Below, piece by piece: positions 7,801 to 16,596 of a stretch of DNA of 64,000 bases. The notes beneath the pieces are model-generated. The model made no database searches and was not told the origin of the DNA. It saw nothing but the letters and a program-made list of their open reading frames with translations. Numbering within the stretch: the first letter of the stretch is position 1; each line of letters starts with the position of its first letter. Origin of the DNA: Cyclobacteriaceae bacterium (lineage in GTDB: Bacteria > Bacteroidota > Bacteroidia > Cytophagales > Cyclobacteriaceae); contig JAHBUD010000001.1 of NCBI GenBank assembly GCA_019638255.1, forward strand, positions 434,001-498,000, given 5' to 3'. Position numbers and translations under genes: made by a program.

Positions 7801-10497
7801 ATGCAATTGAATTCCGATCATATTGATTACATCATCAAGGACCTTCACTACCGGGGCATTGTTGCCGAGGGCATACAGGATGAATTGATTGACCATGTCT
7901 GTTCTGCTGTAGAGGCGCGCATGCAAAATGGAGATCGGTTTATCGATGCTTACCATCACGCATTAAAATCTTTTGGGCACACACAAGGCCTTCGTAAAGT
8001 ACAAGTTGAAACACTTCACGCTGAAAATCATAAAACTAAAATCATGCTTAAGAACTACCTCACCATAGCCGCACGTAGTTTGCGGAAACATAGTTTTTAC
8101 TCGTTCATCAACATCCTGGGGTTGTCCATTGGGATAGCCGTGTGTATGATCATCGTTTTCTTTGTAGTGAATGAGTTACGTTACGACCGCCACCATGAAA
8201 ACGCCCATCGTATTTTTCGTATAAACTCCGAAATCATTTTTGGCGGGAATCATTACAACATGACCTACGCTCCAGCGCCCTTGGCCGAAACATTACCATT
8301 AGAGTTTCCGGAAGTAGAGGCGGCTGTTCATTTTCGTGAGCGTGGCTCATACCTCGTAAAACGCGAAGTGGAAAACATTAAAGAAAAAAGTGTGATCTGG
8401 GCCGGAAAAGATTTCTTTAAAATTTTCACGGTACCCTTATTGGAGGGCAATCCGGAAAAAGCATTGGAGGAACCCAATACCATGGCCATCAGCAAGCGCA
8501 CAGCTGATAAATTTTTTCCGGGCGAGAATGCTCTTGGGCAAACACTAATATTAGATAACAAGTGGAACTTTAAAATTACAGGTGTATATGAAGATATGCC
8601 GGCAACAAGTCATTTCCATTTTGATTTAATTCTTTCCATTGAGGGTCTTAGTGAAGCAAAAAGCCCCAGTTGGCTGAGTAATAATTTTCAAACCTACATG
8701 TTGTTGCGCCCTGATGCCGATCCGAAAGCCGTTGAAGAAAAACTGATGAAGTTAGTGATGGACAAGTTGGCACCACAAATTGCCCAGGTATTTGGAAATG
8801 ACTTTACAATGGAAAAGTTCCGGGAATCGGGCAATAAAATAGAATATAGTCTGCAGCCATTAACTGATATACATTTGAAGAGTGATCTTTTTGGTGAATT
8901 TGAGCCCAACTTCAGCATCACCTACATCTACCTGTTCGCTGCTGTGGCGCTGTTCATCCTGGTAATCGCTTGTATCAACTTCATGAACTTATCAACAGCA
9001 CGTTCAGCCAATCGCGCCAAGGAAGTAGGGGTACGAAAAGTAATGGGCTCATTCCGCTCGCACCTGGTGCGTCAGTTCCTTTCTGAATCTATTTTACTAA
9101 GCTTCTTCTCTTTCATTTTGGCTATTGGTATCGCGTTTTTGTTATTACCTGTTTTTAACACCTTGGCCGGGCGACAACTCTTTATCCCATTTCAATCGCC
9201 CGCCTTTTACCTGTTGCTTACAGGTGGTGCAATCCTTACCGGGTTATTGGCCGGTATGTATCCTTCGCTTTTCCTTTCGGCTTTCAAGCCGATAAATGTA
9301 CTGAAGGGTAATGTTTCGTTGGGCATGAAAAGCGGACTTATCCGTAGTTCATTAGTTGTGTTTCAATTTTCTGTTTCCATTGTCCTTATTATTTCAACGA
9401 TAGCGGTTTTCAATCAATTGAATTATATCCAAACTAAAAAAATCGGGTTCAACAAGGATCAGGTTGTTATGGTTGAAGATGCCTATGTGTTGGAAAATAA
9501 TCGAATGGTTTTTAAGAATGAAATTTTGCGAAACAGCATGATCGTGAGTGGCACCTTCAGCGGATTTTTACCCGTGTCGGGTACATGGCGCAACGACAAC
9601 CCCTGGTGGGCCGAAGGAAAAAATCCCTCGCAATCAGAAAATTTAGTAAGCATTCAAAACTGGGCTGTTGATTACGATTACATTACAACATTGGGTATGT
9701 CGATAAAAGATGGCCGTGACTTTTCAGAAAAATTCCCTTCCGATTCCTCGGCTGTAATCCTGAACGAAACAGCTGCAAAGTATTTTGGCTTTGACGGTAG
9801 TCCCATCGGTAAAAAGATTTTAACATTTAAGGGTGATGAAAGCGGTGTCAATCCTGATGAAACAGAGTCGTTAACCGTGATTGGTGTTGTTGAAAATTTT
9901 CATTTCGAATCATTGAAGGAAAATGTTGGTTCTGTCATGCTGTTTCTTAACAAGCAACCGCAGGGATTTATCTCCTTCCGGTTTCAGTCGCAGGATACCA
10001 AAGCGGTAATTGAATTGCTCGAATCGAAATGGAAAGAAATGGCGCCCGGACAACCGTTTACCTACTCATTTCTGGATGAGCGGTTCGGAAGCATGTACGC
10101 AGCGGAGACGCGACTTGGAAAAATTTTCGCGATTTTTGCGGGCTTTGCAATTATTATAGCCTGCCTTGGTTTGTTTGCGCTTACAGCCTTTACTGCTGAA
10201 CAGCGCACAAAAGAAATTGGTATTCGAAAAGTAATGGGTGCCAGTGTGGCCAGCATTGTTATGTTGCTTTCTAAAGAGTTCGGCAAGCTGGTGCTTGTTG
10301 CCTTTGTAATAGCGTCACCGGTGGCGTGGTGGGCAGTGAATAAGTGGTTGGAAAATTATCAATACAAAATCAACCTGGGCTGGACAGTATTTGCTTTGGC
10401 TGGTCTTGCTGCTTTTGTAATTGCATTGTTAACCATGAGTTTTCAATCGATTAAAGCAGCGGTGAGCAATCCGGTTAATTCGTTGCGGAACGAGTAG
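7801..10497 (+). CDS. FtsX/MacB-like permease with N-terminal prefix domain
   Basis: This is an 898-residue permease, about 114 residues longer than its paralogue at 4124-6478. The first roughly 80 residues form a soluble helical prefix (DELIDHVCSAVE, then a region up to the internal ATG at 8044). The standard body follows: a helix near KHSFYSFINILGLS, a MacB-type extracytoplasmic domain, an FtsX block with ACINFMNLSTARS and KEVGVRKVMGS, a second extracytoplasmic domain, and a last FtsX block with KEIGIRKVMGAS. It ends in NPVNSLRNE. It is cotranscribed with padR (16-bp gap). The prefix domain is known from PadR-associated permeases, although it could also be a fused small gene. Its 3' end overlaps the convergent gene by 23 bp. 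Confidence 0.92.
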   Translation: MQLNSDHIDYIIKDLHYRGIVAEGIQDELIDHVCSAVEARMQNGDRFIDAYHHALKSFGHTQGLRKVQVETLHAENHKTKIMLKNYLTIAARSLRKHSFYSFINILGLSIGIAVCMIIVFFVVNELRYDRHHENAHRIFRINSEIIFGGNHYNMTYAPAPLAETLPLEFPEVEAAVHFRERGSYLVKREVENIKEKSVIWAGKDFFKIFTVPLLEGNPEKALEEPNTMAISKRTADKFFPGENALGQTLILDNKWNFKITGVYEDMPATSHFHFDLILSIEGLSEAKSPSWLSNNFQTYMLLRPDADPKAVEEKLMKLVMDKLAPQIAQVFGNDFTMEKFRESGNKIEYSLQPLTDIHLKSDLFGEFEPNFSITYIYLFAAVALFILVIACINFMNLSTARSANRAKEVGVRKVMGSFRSHLVRQFLSESILLSFFSFILAIGIAFLLLPVFNTLAGRQLFIPFQSPAFYLLLTGGAILTGLLAGMYPSLFLSAFKPINVLKGNVSLGMKSGLIRSSLVVFQFSVSIVLIISTIAVFNQLNYIQTKKIGFNKDQVVMVEDAYVLENNRMVFKNEILRNSMIVSGTFSGFLPVSGTWRNDNPWWAEGKNPSQSENLVSIQNWAVDYDYITTLGMSIKDGRDFSEKFPSDSSAVILNETAAKYFGFDGSPIGKKILTFKGDESGVNPDETESLTVIGVVENFHFESLKENVGSVMLFLNKQPQGFISFRFQSQDTKAVIELLESKWKEMAPGQPFTYSFLDERFGSMYAAETRLGKIFAIFAGFAIIIACLGLFALTAFTAEQRTKEIGIRKVMGASVASIVMLLSKEFGKLVLVAFVIASPVAWWAVNKWLENYQYKINLGWTVFALAGLAAFVIALLTMSFQSIKAAVSNPVNSLRNE

Positions 10498-10846
10498 CAA
10501 CCGGTCGTTTTGGCTTTCGATTCAGATACTTGAACGCATCGGTCATCAAAAATGTGCCGGTTATACCGGTTGCTCCCCCCGTAACCAGCAACACTTTTCC
10601 GAGATCATCATACTTTCGGCCAAGCATCAGGCCACCGGCAATGGTAACGGAATATCCAATGGTTGCTATAATGATTCCCGTTTTAAACTTTTTTTGTGAT
10701 GTGGCCAGGTTAAGCTGAATCTGATCAACATCGGCACGTAACAACAGAATTTCCCGTTTCAATGAATCAACATCCGAAACCGGCAAATCCTGCGAGAAAG
10801 CAATGAGTGGAGATAGCGTAATAATTAAAAAGATAACAAACCTCAT
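10475..10846 (-). CDS. Small membrane protein with signal peptide
   Basis: I do not recognise a family for these 123 residues. A signal peptide (about 1-19, ending LIAFSQ) is followed by a short coiled-coil stretch (DVDSLKREILLLRADVDQIQ), two hydrophobic segments near 57-77 and 85-102, and a basic tail (NRKPKRPVATRSATN). It is probably an envelope protein. Its C-terminal codons overlap the end of the convergent permease gene by 23 bp. It lies 36 bp downstream of the LytTR regulator gene and may be the last gene of that operon. Confidence 0.7.
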   Translation of the reverse strand: MRFVIFLIITLSPLIAFSQDLPVSDVDSLKREILLLRADVDQIQLNLATSQKKFKTGIIIATIGYSVTIAGGLMLGRKYDDLGKVLLVTGGATGITGTFLMTDAFKYLNRKPKRPVATRSATN

Positions 10847-10882
10847 GGTTATAACGGCTCTCGGGCACTAAGATAAAGTACG

Positions 10883-11641
10883 CTAGCGATCAAGCCAACT
10901 CTTGAATTCTTGTACACGATCACGACTTACGGTAAGATCGTGTTCACAGGGTTGATTAAGTTTAACTTCCAATCGGGAACTGATTAATCCCTTCACTTCA
11001 GCAATAGCGTCAATGCACACAATAAACTTTCGGCTAATCCGAAAAAACCTTTCAGGATCCAGTAATTCCATCAGTTCTTCCAGCGTGTGATCAATGATAT
11101 ACTTTCGGTTTTCACCCTTGGTGACCAGGTAGGCAACTTTTCCATCAGCAAAAAAAAACACAACTTCATTAGCCGATTTAAACTGCAATTTATTGCCCGA
11201 CTTGATGAGAAACCTTTCCTTAAAATCAGATGAGGATTTGGTTAGAATTTCTTTAAGCTGATGAAGGTTTATCGAGGGTTGCTGCGCTACAACTTTTTTA
11301 AATTTTGAAAGAGCCGTCACCAGTGCTTCTTTCTTTATTGGCTTTAGCAGATAGTCAATGCTATAATGTTTAAAAGCCTGGAGGGCGTATTGATCATAGG
11401 CCGTTGTGAAAATAATAGGGACATCAATCTGTACTTTATCAAAGGCCTCAAAACTTTTGCCATCCGCCAGCTGAATATCAAGAAGGAGCAAGTCAATAGA
11501 ATGAGGTTGCTTAAAGATTTTTGTCAAATCTTCTACGCTGTCGACCTGGTGTGCGATTTCCGTTGACGGATCGCACTCTTTCATCAAGCCAATAAGCCTT
11601 TCGGCAGCCAGCAGTTCATCTTCAGCAACGATAACTTTCAT
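10883..11641 (-). CDS. LytTR family response regulator
   Basis: This is a two-component response regulator of 252 residues. The receiver domain (about 1-120) has the acidic pocket EDE at 7-9, the phosphoacceptor Asp55 in LLLLDIQLAD and the KPI motif near DYLLKPIKK. A LytTR DNA-binding domain (about 145-250) carries FLIKSGNKLQF and FFRISRKFIVCIDAI. It is translationally coupled to the LytS-type kinase gene (4-bp ATGA overlap). Such pairs control envelope or surface genes in Bacteroidota; the target here is unknown. Confidence 0.95.
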   Translation of the reverse strand: MKVIVAEDELLAAERLIGLMKECDPSTEIAHQVDSVEDLTKIFKQPHSIDLLLLDIQLADGKSFEAFDKVQIDVPIIFTTAYDQYALQAFKHYSIDYLLKPIKKEALVTALSKFKKVVAQQPSINLHQLKEILTKSSSDFKERFLIKSGNKLQFKSANEVVFFFADGKVAYLVTKGENRKYIIDHTLEELMELLDPERFFRISRKFIVCIDAIAEVKGLISSRLEVKLNQPCEHDLTVSRDRVQEFKSWLDR

Positions 11642-12741
11642 TCGTTCATCTCCAGCAGCGGTATTTTAACAGTAAACTTTCCGTCCTGTTGGAAAATTTC
11701 CACCTTGCTGTCACTTAAAAACCCATAACGGCTCCGAATGTTTTTGAGTCCTATTTGGGTGGACTCCTCTTTGGTCTCCTTGGGCTGCAACGTGTTGCTT
11801 ACGATAATAGAACCGTTTACCGACTGGAGGGATATTTCAAGTGGATTTTTCCGCGACACCACATTGTGCTTGATAGCGTTTTCAACCAGCATCTGCAACA
11901 CGGCTGGGGCAACATAAAATTTCTCGCCATCGCGCGCGATTTCATTTTTGATGTTTATGTTTTCGCCAAACCTGATTTTTAGCAGGTAGAGGTATGATTC
12001 GATAAAGTCAAGTTCTTCTTTTAGTGTAACAATCTTCTTTTCCTGGTTGTACAACAAGTACCGGTAAACAGATGACAACTGATCGATAAATTTTGCGGAA
12101 GTTTCTGCATCCTTATAAACAAGGGCAGATAATACATTTAGGGAATTGAATAGAAAGTGAGGATTAATCTGGTTGCGCAGTGCCTCAAACTGTGCTTCGA
12201 TGGAGATTTTTTTTAACTGCTCTGCCTCAAGTTGAGTTTGCTTCAATTTCTCCATGAAGAAAACAATGGCGTTTATACAATTCAAAAAAAGGTTTACACG
12301 AAACCCGAATGCAACAAGTAAAGTAAGGTGCTCCTTGTTGATTTGTGCGGGTAGATCAACTGCCGGATAAATCAGTTGCATGGTAATAAAGCAAACAACT
12401 AAAACATTAACCAGACTGACCAAAAACAATATCAACAACGGATGAACTCTTCGCTTTAGTAACTGATGAATTTTATCAAGCCTGGATTCAGCCAGTCGAT
12501 TGAGCTCCCAAACACCGGTAACAACAGCTGTCAGGGTTAAGAATAGTATGGTACCGGGAAGGGTAAAATCAAAAAGTTTATCGCCTACTGTATAACGTAT
12601 GTTGAGGTAAGAGTAAAGCGCCAGCGCAAGAATGAACAAATACCGGTAGCGAACTTTGAACACAGTTGTGGGAATTATAAACGAATTTACAAAATGATTT
12701 AAATTGAAGAAGTCCCGCACAATGCGCGGGACTCTCCACAA
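11638..12741 (-). CDS. LytS-type sensor histidine kinase
   Basis: This is the histidine kinase partner of the downstream LytTR regulator. Four or so hydrophobic helices fill the first 165 residues. A coiled-coil linker then leads to the His_kinase motif QINPHFLFNSL (phosphorylated His195) and a HATPase domain with VENAIKHNV and IGLKNIRSRYGFL. The ATG at 12741 is doubtful: its first codons overlap a GC-rich hairpin (12711-12733) that suits a terminator of the fasciclin gene. A GTG at 12663 would give a 341-residue protein starting MFKVRYRY and may be the real start. Confidence 0.93.
   Translation of the reverse strand: MWRVPRIVRDFFNLNHFVNSFIIPTTVFKVRYRYLFILALALYSYLNIRYTVGDKLFDFTLPGTILFLTLTAVVTGVWELNRLAESRLDKIHQLLKRRVHPLLILFLVSLVNVLVVCFITMQLIYPAVDLPAQINKEHLTLLVAFGFRVNLFLNCINAIVFFMEKLKQTQLEAEQLKKISIEAQFEALRNQINPHFLFNSLNVLSALVYKDAETSAKFIDQLSSVYRYLLYNQEKKIVTLKEELDFIESYLYLLKIRFGENINIKNEIARDGEKFYVAPAVLQMLVENAIKHNVVSRKNPLEISLQSVNGSIIVSNTLQPKETKEESTQIGLKNIRSRYGFLSDSKVEIFQQDGKFTVKIPLLEMNE
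12711..12733 (-). terminator. Hairpin downstream of the fasciclin gene
   Basis: AGTCCCGC (12711-12718) and GCGGGACT (12726-12733) form a perfect 8-bp stem with a 7-nt loop, 28 bp beyond the fasciclin stop codon. On the reverse strand it is followed by TTCTTCAATTT, a weak U-rich tail. It also lies inside the longest reading of the kinase gene. Confidence 0.45.
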
Positions 12742-12760
12742 CCAAACCTACCCCTCATCC

Positions 12761-14173
12761 TTATAAGATACCTGTAGGAATAAGTACTTTATCGATTACA
12801 TGTATCACACCATTGGTAGCGTGAATGTTTAATGATTGGGTAACCAGTCCCGCAGCAGGTGTACTTCCGCTGCCATCAGTAATGGTTAGGTTAGTTACGT
12901 TAACCGTTACGCTTTGATTCAACGTAGCCACAGAACCACTGGATAGATCGGAAGAAAATACCCTTGCGCCTACAATGTGGTGTTGCAACACCTCAGCTAA
13001 TTTTTCTGTTCCGATAGCATTGGTCAGTTCGTCAATATTAGCTACTCCTGCAGCAGCATACAGCGCCTGGAATGCAGCATCTGTTGGGGCGAAAACGGTT
13101 AAGTCACCCGAAGCGCCTGCTGCTGATAATAGTGCAGGAACTTTCGAAAGTGCAGCAACCAGTTGCGTGAATTGTGGGCTAGTGGCCGTTGAAAGTCTTA
13201 CGGCAATCTCAGCAATGGTTTCTGTTGGAGGCAGGAGCGTTCTGTCAATTACATGCACCACACCATTCGAAGCCGTAATATCTGTTGCTACAACTTTGGT
13301 TGAACCATTAATGAATACGCCTGCAGCGCCTTTGCTTAAATAGATTTTACCATTTAGTGTATTGGCCGATGAGCTTCCTGTAGCAATATCAGCAGCTTTA
13401 ACTTCAGCACCGATAACGTGATAAGTTAATACATTGTTGAGCGTAGCTTGTGAAGGCAATGAGGTTATACCCGCGGCAGCGAAAGCTTCGTTGGTGGGAG
13501 CAAACAATGTCTTCTTATCTGAGCTTAATAGTGCAGTAAGAATATCGGGCGAAGCTGCCTTAACAGCGGCAATCAGTGTTGTAAAGTTTTTGTTGAAGAA
13601 TGCGGGTGCAACAATAGTTCCTACAATTGGGGTAATAGAAGGCGGAACAAGAACAGCATCAATTACATGTACAACTCCGTTCGTTGCTTCTACATCAGCT
13701 GTAACAACGCTTACGCTTCCGTTTAGTCTGATTCCTCCGGATAAGCTTACTGTAATGTTCTCACCGCCCACAGTTGCCACAGGACCCGCAGTTAGCTGAT
13801 TTGATTTTACAGAAGCGCCCGCAATAACGTGATACTGTAAAACATCGCGCAATACGCTCTCCGGAATATCATCCAGACTAGTCTGACCGATTGCTGCCAG
13901 TAATCCTACGAAGGCATCGTTGGTAGGAGCGAAAACAGTGAAGCTTCCGCTTCCACTTAAGGTACTAACCAAGTCAGGAAATTTCACCAACGCCTCTACC
14001 AATATGGAGAGGTTGCTGTTGCCTTGAGCCAACGCAACAATGCTCTGGGTAGGTTGAACAGGCACGTCATCATCGTTGCAACTTGTAATGGTTAGCGATA
14101 CAATGGCTAGCGCCAGCATTACCACCTTGGCTTTACCAAGCCAACGCATTGAAAATTTCTGCTGTTTTTTCAT
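12761..14173 (-). CDS. Lipoprotein with three fasciclin (FAS1) domains
   Basis: This is an exported lipoprotein of 470 residues. The lipobox LTITSC puts the lipidated Cys at residue 32, followed by acidic NDDD. Three FAS1 domains lie at about 39-175, 180-315 and 320-468. Each has a VFAPTN/TDAF motif near its start and NGVVHVID or NGVIHVID near its end, followed by a proline-rich linker (VLVPP, LLPP). FAS1 domains mediate cell adhesion or matrix contact, so a surface adhesion role is likely. It is followed by the LytS/LytTR pair on the same strand. Confidence 0.93.
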   Translation of the reverse strand: MKKQQKFSMRWLGKAKVVMLALAIVSLTITSCNDDDVPVQPTQSIVALAQGNSNLSILVEALVKFPDLVSTLSGSGSFTVFAPTNDAFVGLLAAIGQTSLDDIPESVLRDVLQYHVIAGASVKSNQLTAGPVATVGGENITVSLSGGIRLNGSVSVVTADVEATNGVVHVIDAVLVPPSITPIVGTIVAPAFFNKNFTTLIAAVKAASPDILTALLSSDKKTLFAPTNEAFAAAGITSLPSQATLNNVLTYHVIGAEVKAADIATGSSSANTLNGKIYLSKGAAGVFINGSTKVVATDITASNGVVHVIDRTLLPPTETIAEIAVRLSTATSPQFTQLVAALSKVPALLSAAGASGDLTVFAPTDAAFQALYAAAGVANIDELTNAIGTEKLAEVLQHHIVGARVFSSDLSSGSVATLNQSVTVNVTNLTITDGSGSTPAAGLVTQSLNIHATNGVIHVIDKVLIPTGIL

Positions 14174-14364
14174 AATGGGTATGTTTAATGTTTATGGTTA
14201 AATGATTAACAGACATAAAACCTCCATGTATCAGAAATGGCTAACCGTAAGGGATTGAACTGCGGCTAAATTCGGAGTGAGTAGTAATAAAAACGGAGTG
14301 AATTGCAGCGTGAACTATTCTGCGGTTTTAAGCTTTGTTGAGACTCTGAATAAAGCGGCTGTAC

Positions 14365-16362
14365 CTAAAGCTGCTGCTCAAGGTTTACAAAATCCCCGCG
14401 CAAAGCGCGAAAACGCTTGCGGGCCTCTGCAGCATATACGCTGCCCGGATAACGGGTTAAAAATTCGCGATAAATTTCCATGGCCTTGTCCCTGTCGCCC
14501 AGCCCGCGCTCGTGAATTTCTCCTTGTAAAAAGTAGGCATCATCGGCCAATACATCTTCGGGGTATTCATTTAAAATTCTTTGCAACAATCCGATGGCTG
14601 ATTCATGTTCCCCTAGTTGGTTACGCAAATTTGCCTCGAGCCAATAAACATCATCCAGTATGGCGTGATTGGATACCGGCTTACGGATTGCCCGCCCGGC
14701 AACTTCAATGGTCTCACCAATTTTTGACTTGAATAACGTAGCTTCCCAATCGTACTGAATTAGTACTTTGCTATCGTAAATGGGAACAATTACATAACCT
14801 TCACGGAGATTTGTAAGCGCCTCAAGTGCTTCGGCTGTTTTATTCTGGTAAAGCAATAGCTCAATTGATGCATATGCTTTAAGTGCTTCACCAGCTGAAT
14901 CAAAAGCAATATTTTCTTTAATGAGAAGGCTTAGTTCCATGGCATCATTGGCAATCTCGCGAGTAGTAGCCTCCTTTAAGATGTCCAGATGCTCCTGTGC
15001 CAGTTTAAAATTTCCACGGTAGTAAAACAGTTTCGCATTTTTTAGTTTGGCCTCATAACCAAGTGGGCTTTCCTTTAATGCTTTCTCTACCTGAGAGTAA
15101 AGCAAGGAAGATTCCCATGTTTCGCCTGTTAATAGATAGATATCACCTAAATCCAACTTTGATTTTGATTTTACCTGGAGTGATGCCCGTGGGTTGTCGA
15201 TTAAACTTTGAAGCAGGTCAATCGCTCTTTCTTTCTCATCCAGATAGTTTGCGTAAAGCATGGCTTCGCTACGTTGAGCTTCATGCGCATTCGGGTTATC
15301 CTTATACTCTTCAATGAATCGCCTGTACTCAACGATAAGTCTGCGAACAGAATCCTCTTGCACCGGAAAAGTATTGCGAACACGTGCTTCGCGTGTTTTC
15401 ACGAGGCCGAGTCGTGCTTGAAGGTAATATGGCCCCGCAGGATATTCCTTTGCCACATATTGATAACTTCTAAATGCATTTTCATAGTCATCATTATCAA
15501 GTGCTACGCGTGCTACCTCCATACAACGCTCACCTAATTTCTTATAGCGTTTGTCGTATGCCCTGGCCTGAATAAAAGAAGCATAAAAATTCTTTTGTTG
15601 CATCGTTACCCAAATCAACAAATCGGAGTATACATCAATGTCCGGGTTGCGTTGAATGCGCTCATACAAAATCTTTTCAAGGCTCTCCAATTCATCAGGC
15701 TTGGTTAGCAATGCCTGCATTACATTTTTAACATATTGAATGTTGGCAGAATTTTGCGTGACATAATTCAGGTATTCCTGAACCATTTTATCTTTCTCAC
15801 CTTTTATACGGTAAAGCATTGCCAACTCCAGGCAAAACAGATATGGATTTCCCACAGCTTGCCTGCACTCTGTTAATGCCATAATCGAGTATTCCGACAG
15901 TGATTTGCCGGAAAGATAATCGGCCAGCATTTTTGACCTAGACACATTTCCTTTATAGGAATTAATTAATTCCTTAAAATACTTTTCCGCCTTTGTCAAC
16001 TCTCCTGTGCGAACATAGATAATGCCCACATCGGCCTTGTATTGAATATTTTCAGGATCCCTTCTCAGGACGCGTTTCATATAGTTTTGAGCCTCGTCAC
16101 CCGCGCCAAGATCAAGAAGTGTGTTGAGGTAGTTATTGTGTATAAACGGAATGTTGGAATCGTTTTTGGCCAGGTCACGATAAAGCTCAAGCGCCTTTTC
16201 CTTGTCGCCTTTTAAAAGATATTCATTCGCAAGTTGTATGTCGGATTGGTTTTGAGCAATGCCTTGTGGGATGTGCACAATAAGGCATAGGCCTATAATT
16301 AATATTATATATATATATATATTATTATTGTTATTACCTGTGTGGATATGTGGATAGAGCAT
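14365..16362 (-). CDS. Tetratricopeptide repeat protein, exported
   Basis: This is a 665-residue all-helical protein built of TPR-like repeats, for example KGDKEKALELYRDLAK, TGELTKAEKYFKELI, LGDRDKAMEIYREFL and VLADDAYFLQGEIHE. The C-terminal third resembles the outer-membrane-lipoprotein/YbgF type of TPR. The N-terminus is odd: MLYPHIHTGNNNNN has no Lys or Arg, and the hydrophobic stretch YIYIILIIGLCLIV is encoded by an (AT)n tract. An AQ cleavage site follows at about residue 37. Either this is an atypical signal peptide or the start is mis-set, but there is no other ATG before the repeats. No specific function can be assigned. Confidence 0.85.
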   Translation of the reverse strand: MLYPHIHTGNNNNNIYIYIILIIGLCLIVHIPQGIAQNQSDIQLANEYLLKGDKEKALELYRDLAKNDSNIPFIHNNYLNTLLDLGAGDEAQNYMKRVLRRDPENIQYKADVGIIYVRTGELTKAEKYFKELINSYKGNVSRSKMLADYLSGKSLSEYSIMALTECRQAVGNPYLFCLELAMLYRIKGEKDKMVQEYLNYVTQNSANIQYVKNVMQALLTKPDELESLEKILYERIQRNPDIDVYSDLLIWVTMQQKNFYASFIQARAYDKRYKKLGERCMEVARVALDNDDYENAFRSYQYVAKEYPAGPYYLQARLGLVKTREARVRNTFPVQEDSVRRLIVEYRRFIEEYKDNPNAHEAQRSEAMLYANYLDEKERAIDLLQSLIDNPRASLQVKSKSKLDLGDIYLLTGETWESSLLYSQVEKALKESPLGYEAKLKNAKLFYYRGNFKLAQEHLDILKEATTREIANDAMELSLLIKENIAFDSAGEALKAYASIELLLYQNKTAEALEALTNLREGYVIVPIYDSKVLIQYDWEATLFKSKIGETIEVAGRAIRKPVSNHAILDDVYWLEANLRNQLGEHESAIGLLQRILNEYPEDVLADDAYFLQGEIHERGLGDRDKAMEIYREFLTRYPGSVYAAEARKRFRALRGDFVNLEQQL
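16294..16336. repeat. 43-bp A/T tract with (AT)n and ATT repeats
   Basis: Of 43 bases only one is G or C. Positions 16306-16322 are a pure alternating TA/AT run of 17 nt, followed by ATT trinucleotide repeats up to about 16335. The tract encodes the hydrophobic core of the TPR protein's leader and directly abuts two DnaA-box-like octamers. It could be a slippage-prone repeat or a DNA unwinding element. Confidence 0.75.
16341..16356 (-). other. Tandem DnaA-box-like octamers
   Basis: On the reverse strand TATCCACATATCCACA is two exact copies of TATCCACA. The 9-mers CTATCCACA and ATATCCACA each match the DnaA box TTATCCACA at 8 of 9 positions. They are followed, reading the same strand, by CAGG and then TAA-type triplets leading into the A/T tract at 16294-16336. 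Two weaker boxes, TTATTAACA (16586-16594) and TTATCAACA (16608-16616), lie upstream. The sequence is inside the start of the TPR gene. A role as an origin element is inference. Confidence 0.4.
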
Positions 16363-16596
16363 CCTGCTTTTTTGGTGTGGAATTTACGTGAATATAATAT
16401 GGATTGTATTCACTTTGTTATCAATGATTTAGATCAGTGTTCAACATTCAGATTAAAGTAGCTAGAAGTCTATGTGTATTATACGCTATGTTGAATTTAA
16501 AAGTTTGTGACTGTTTTGTAAACATTGTATACAGTAGATATTTAGGAAAGTTTGAAATGATGTAAATTTACATACTGTCCGAAAGTTATTAACAAC

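Noticed and set aside
4124..10497. Two permeases as a tandem transporter operon
   Set aside because: They are on opposite strands with other genes between, and no ATPase subunit is adjacent.
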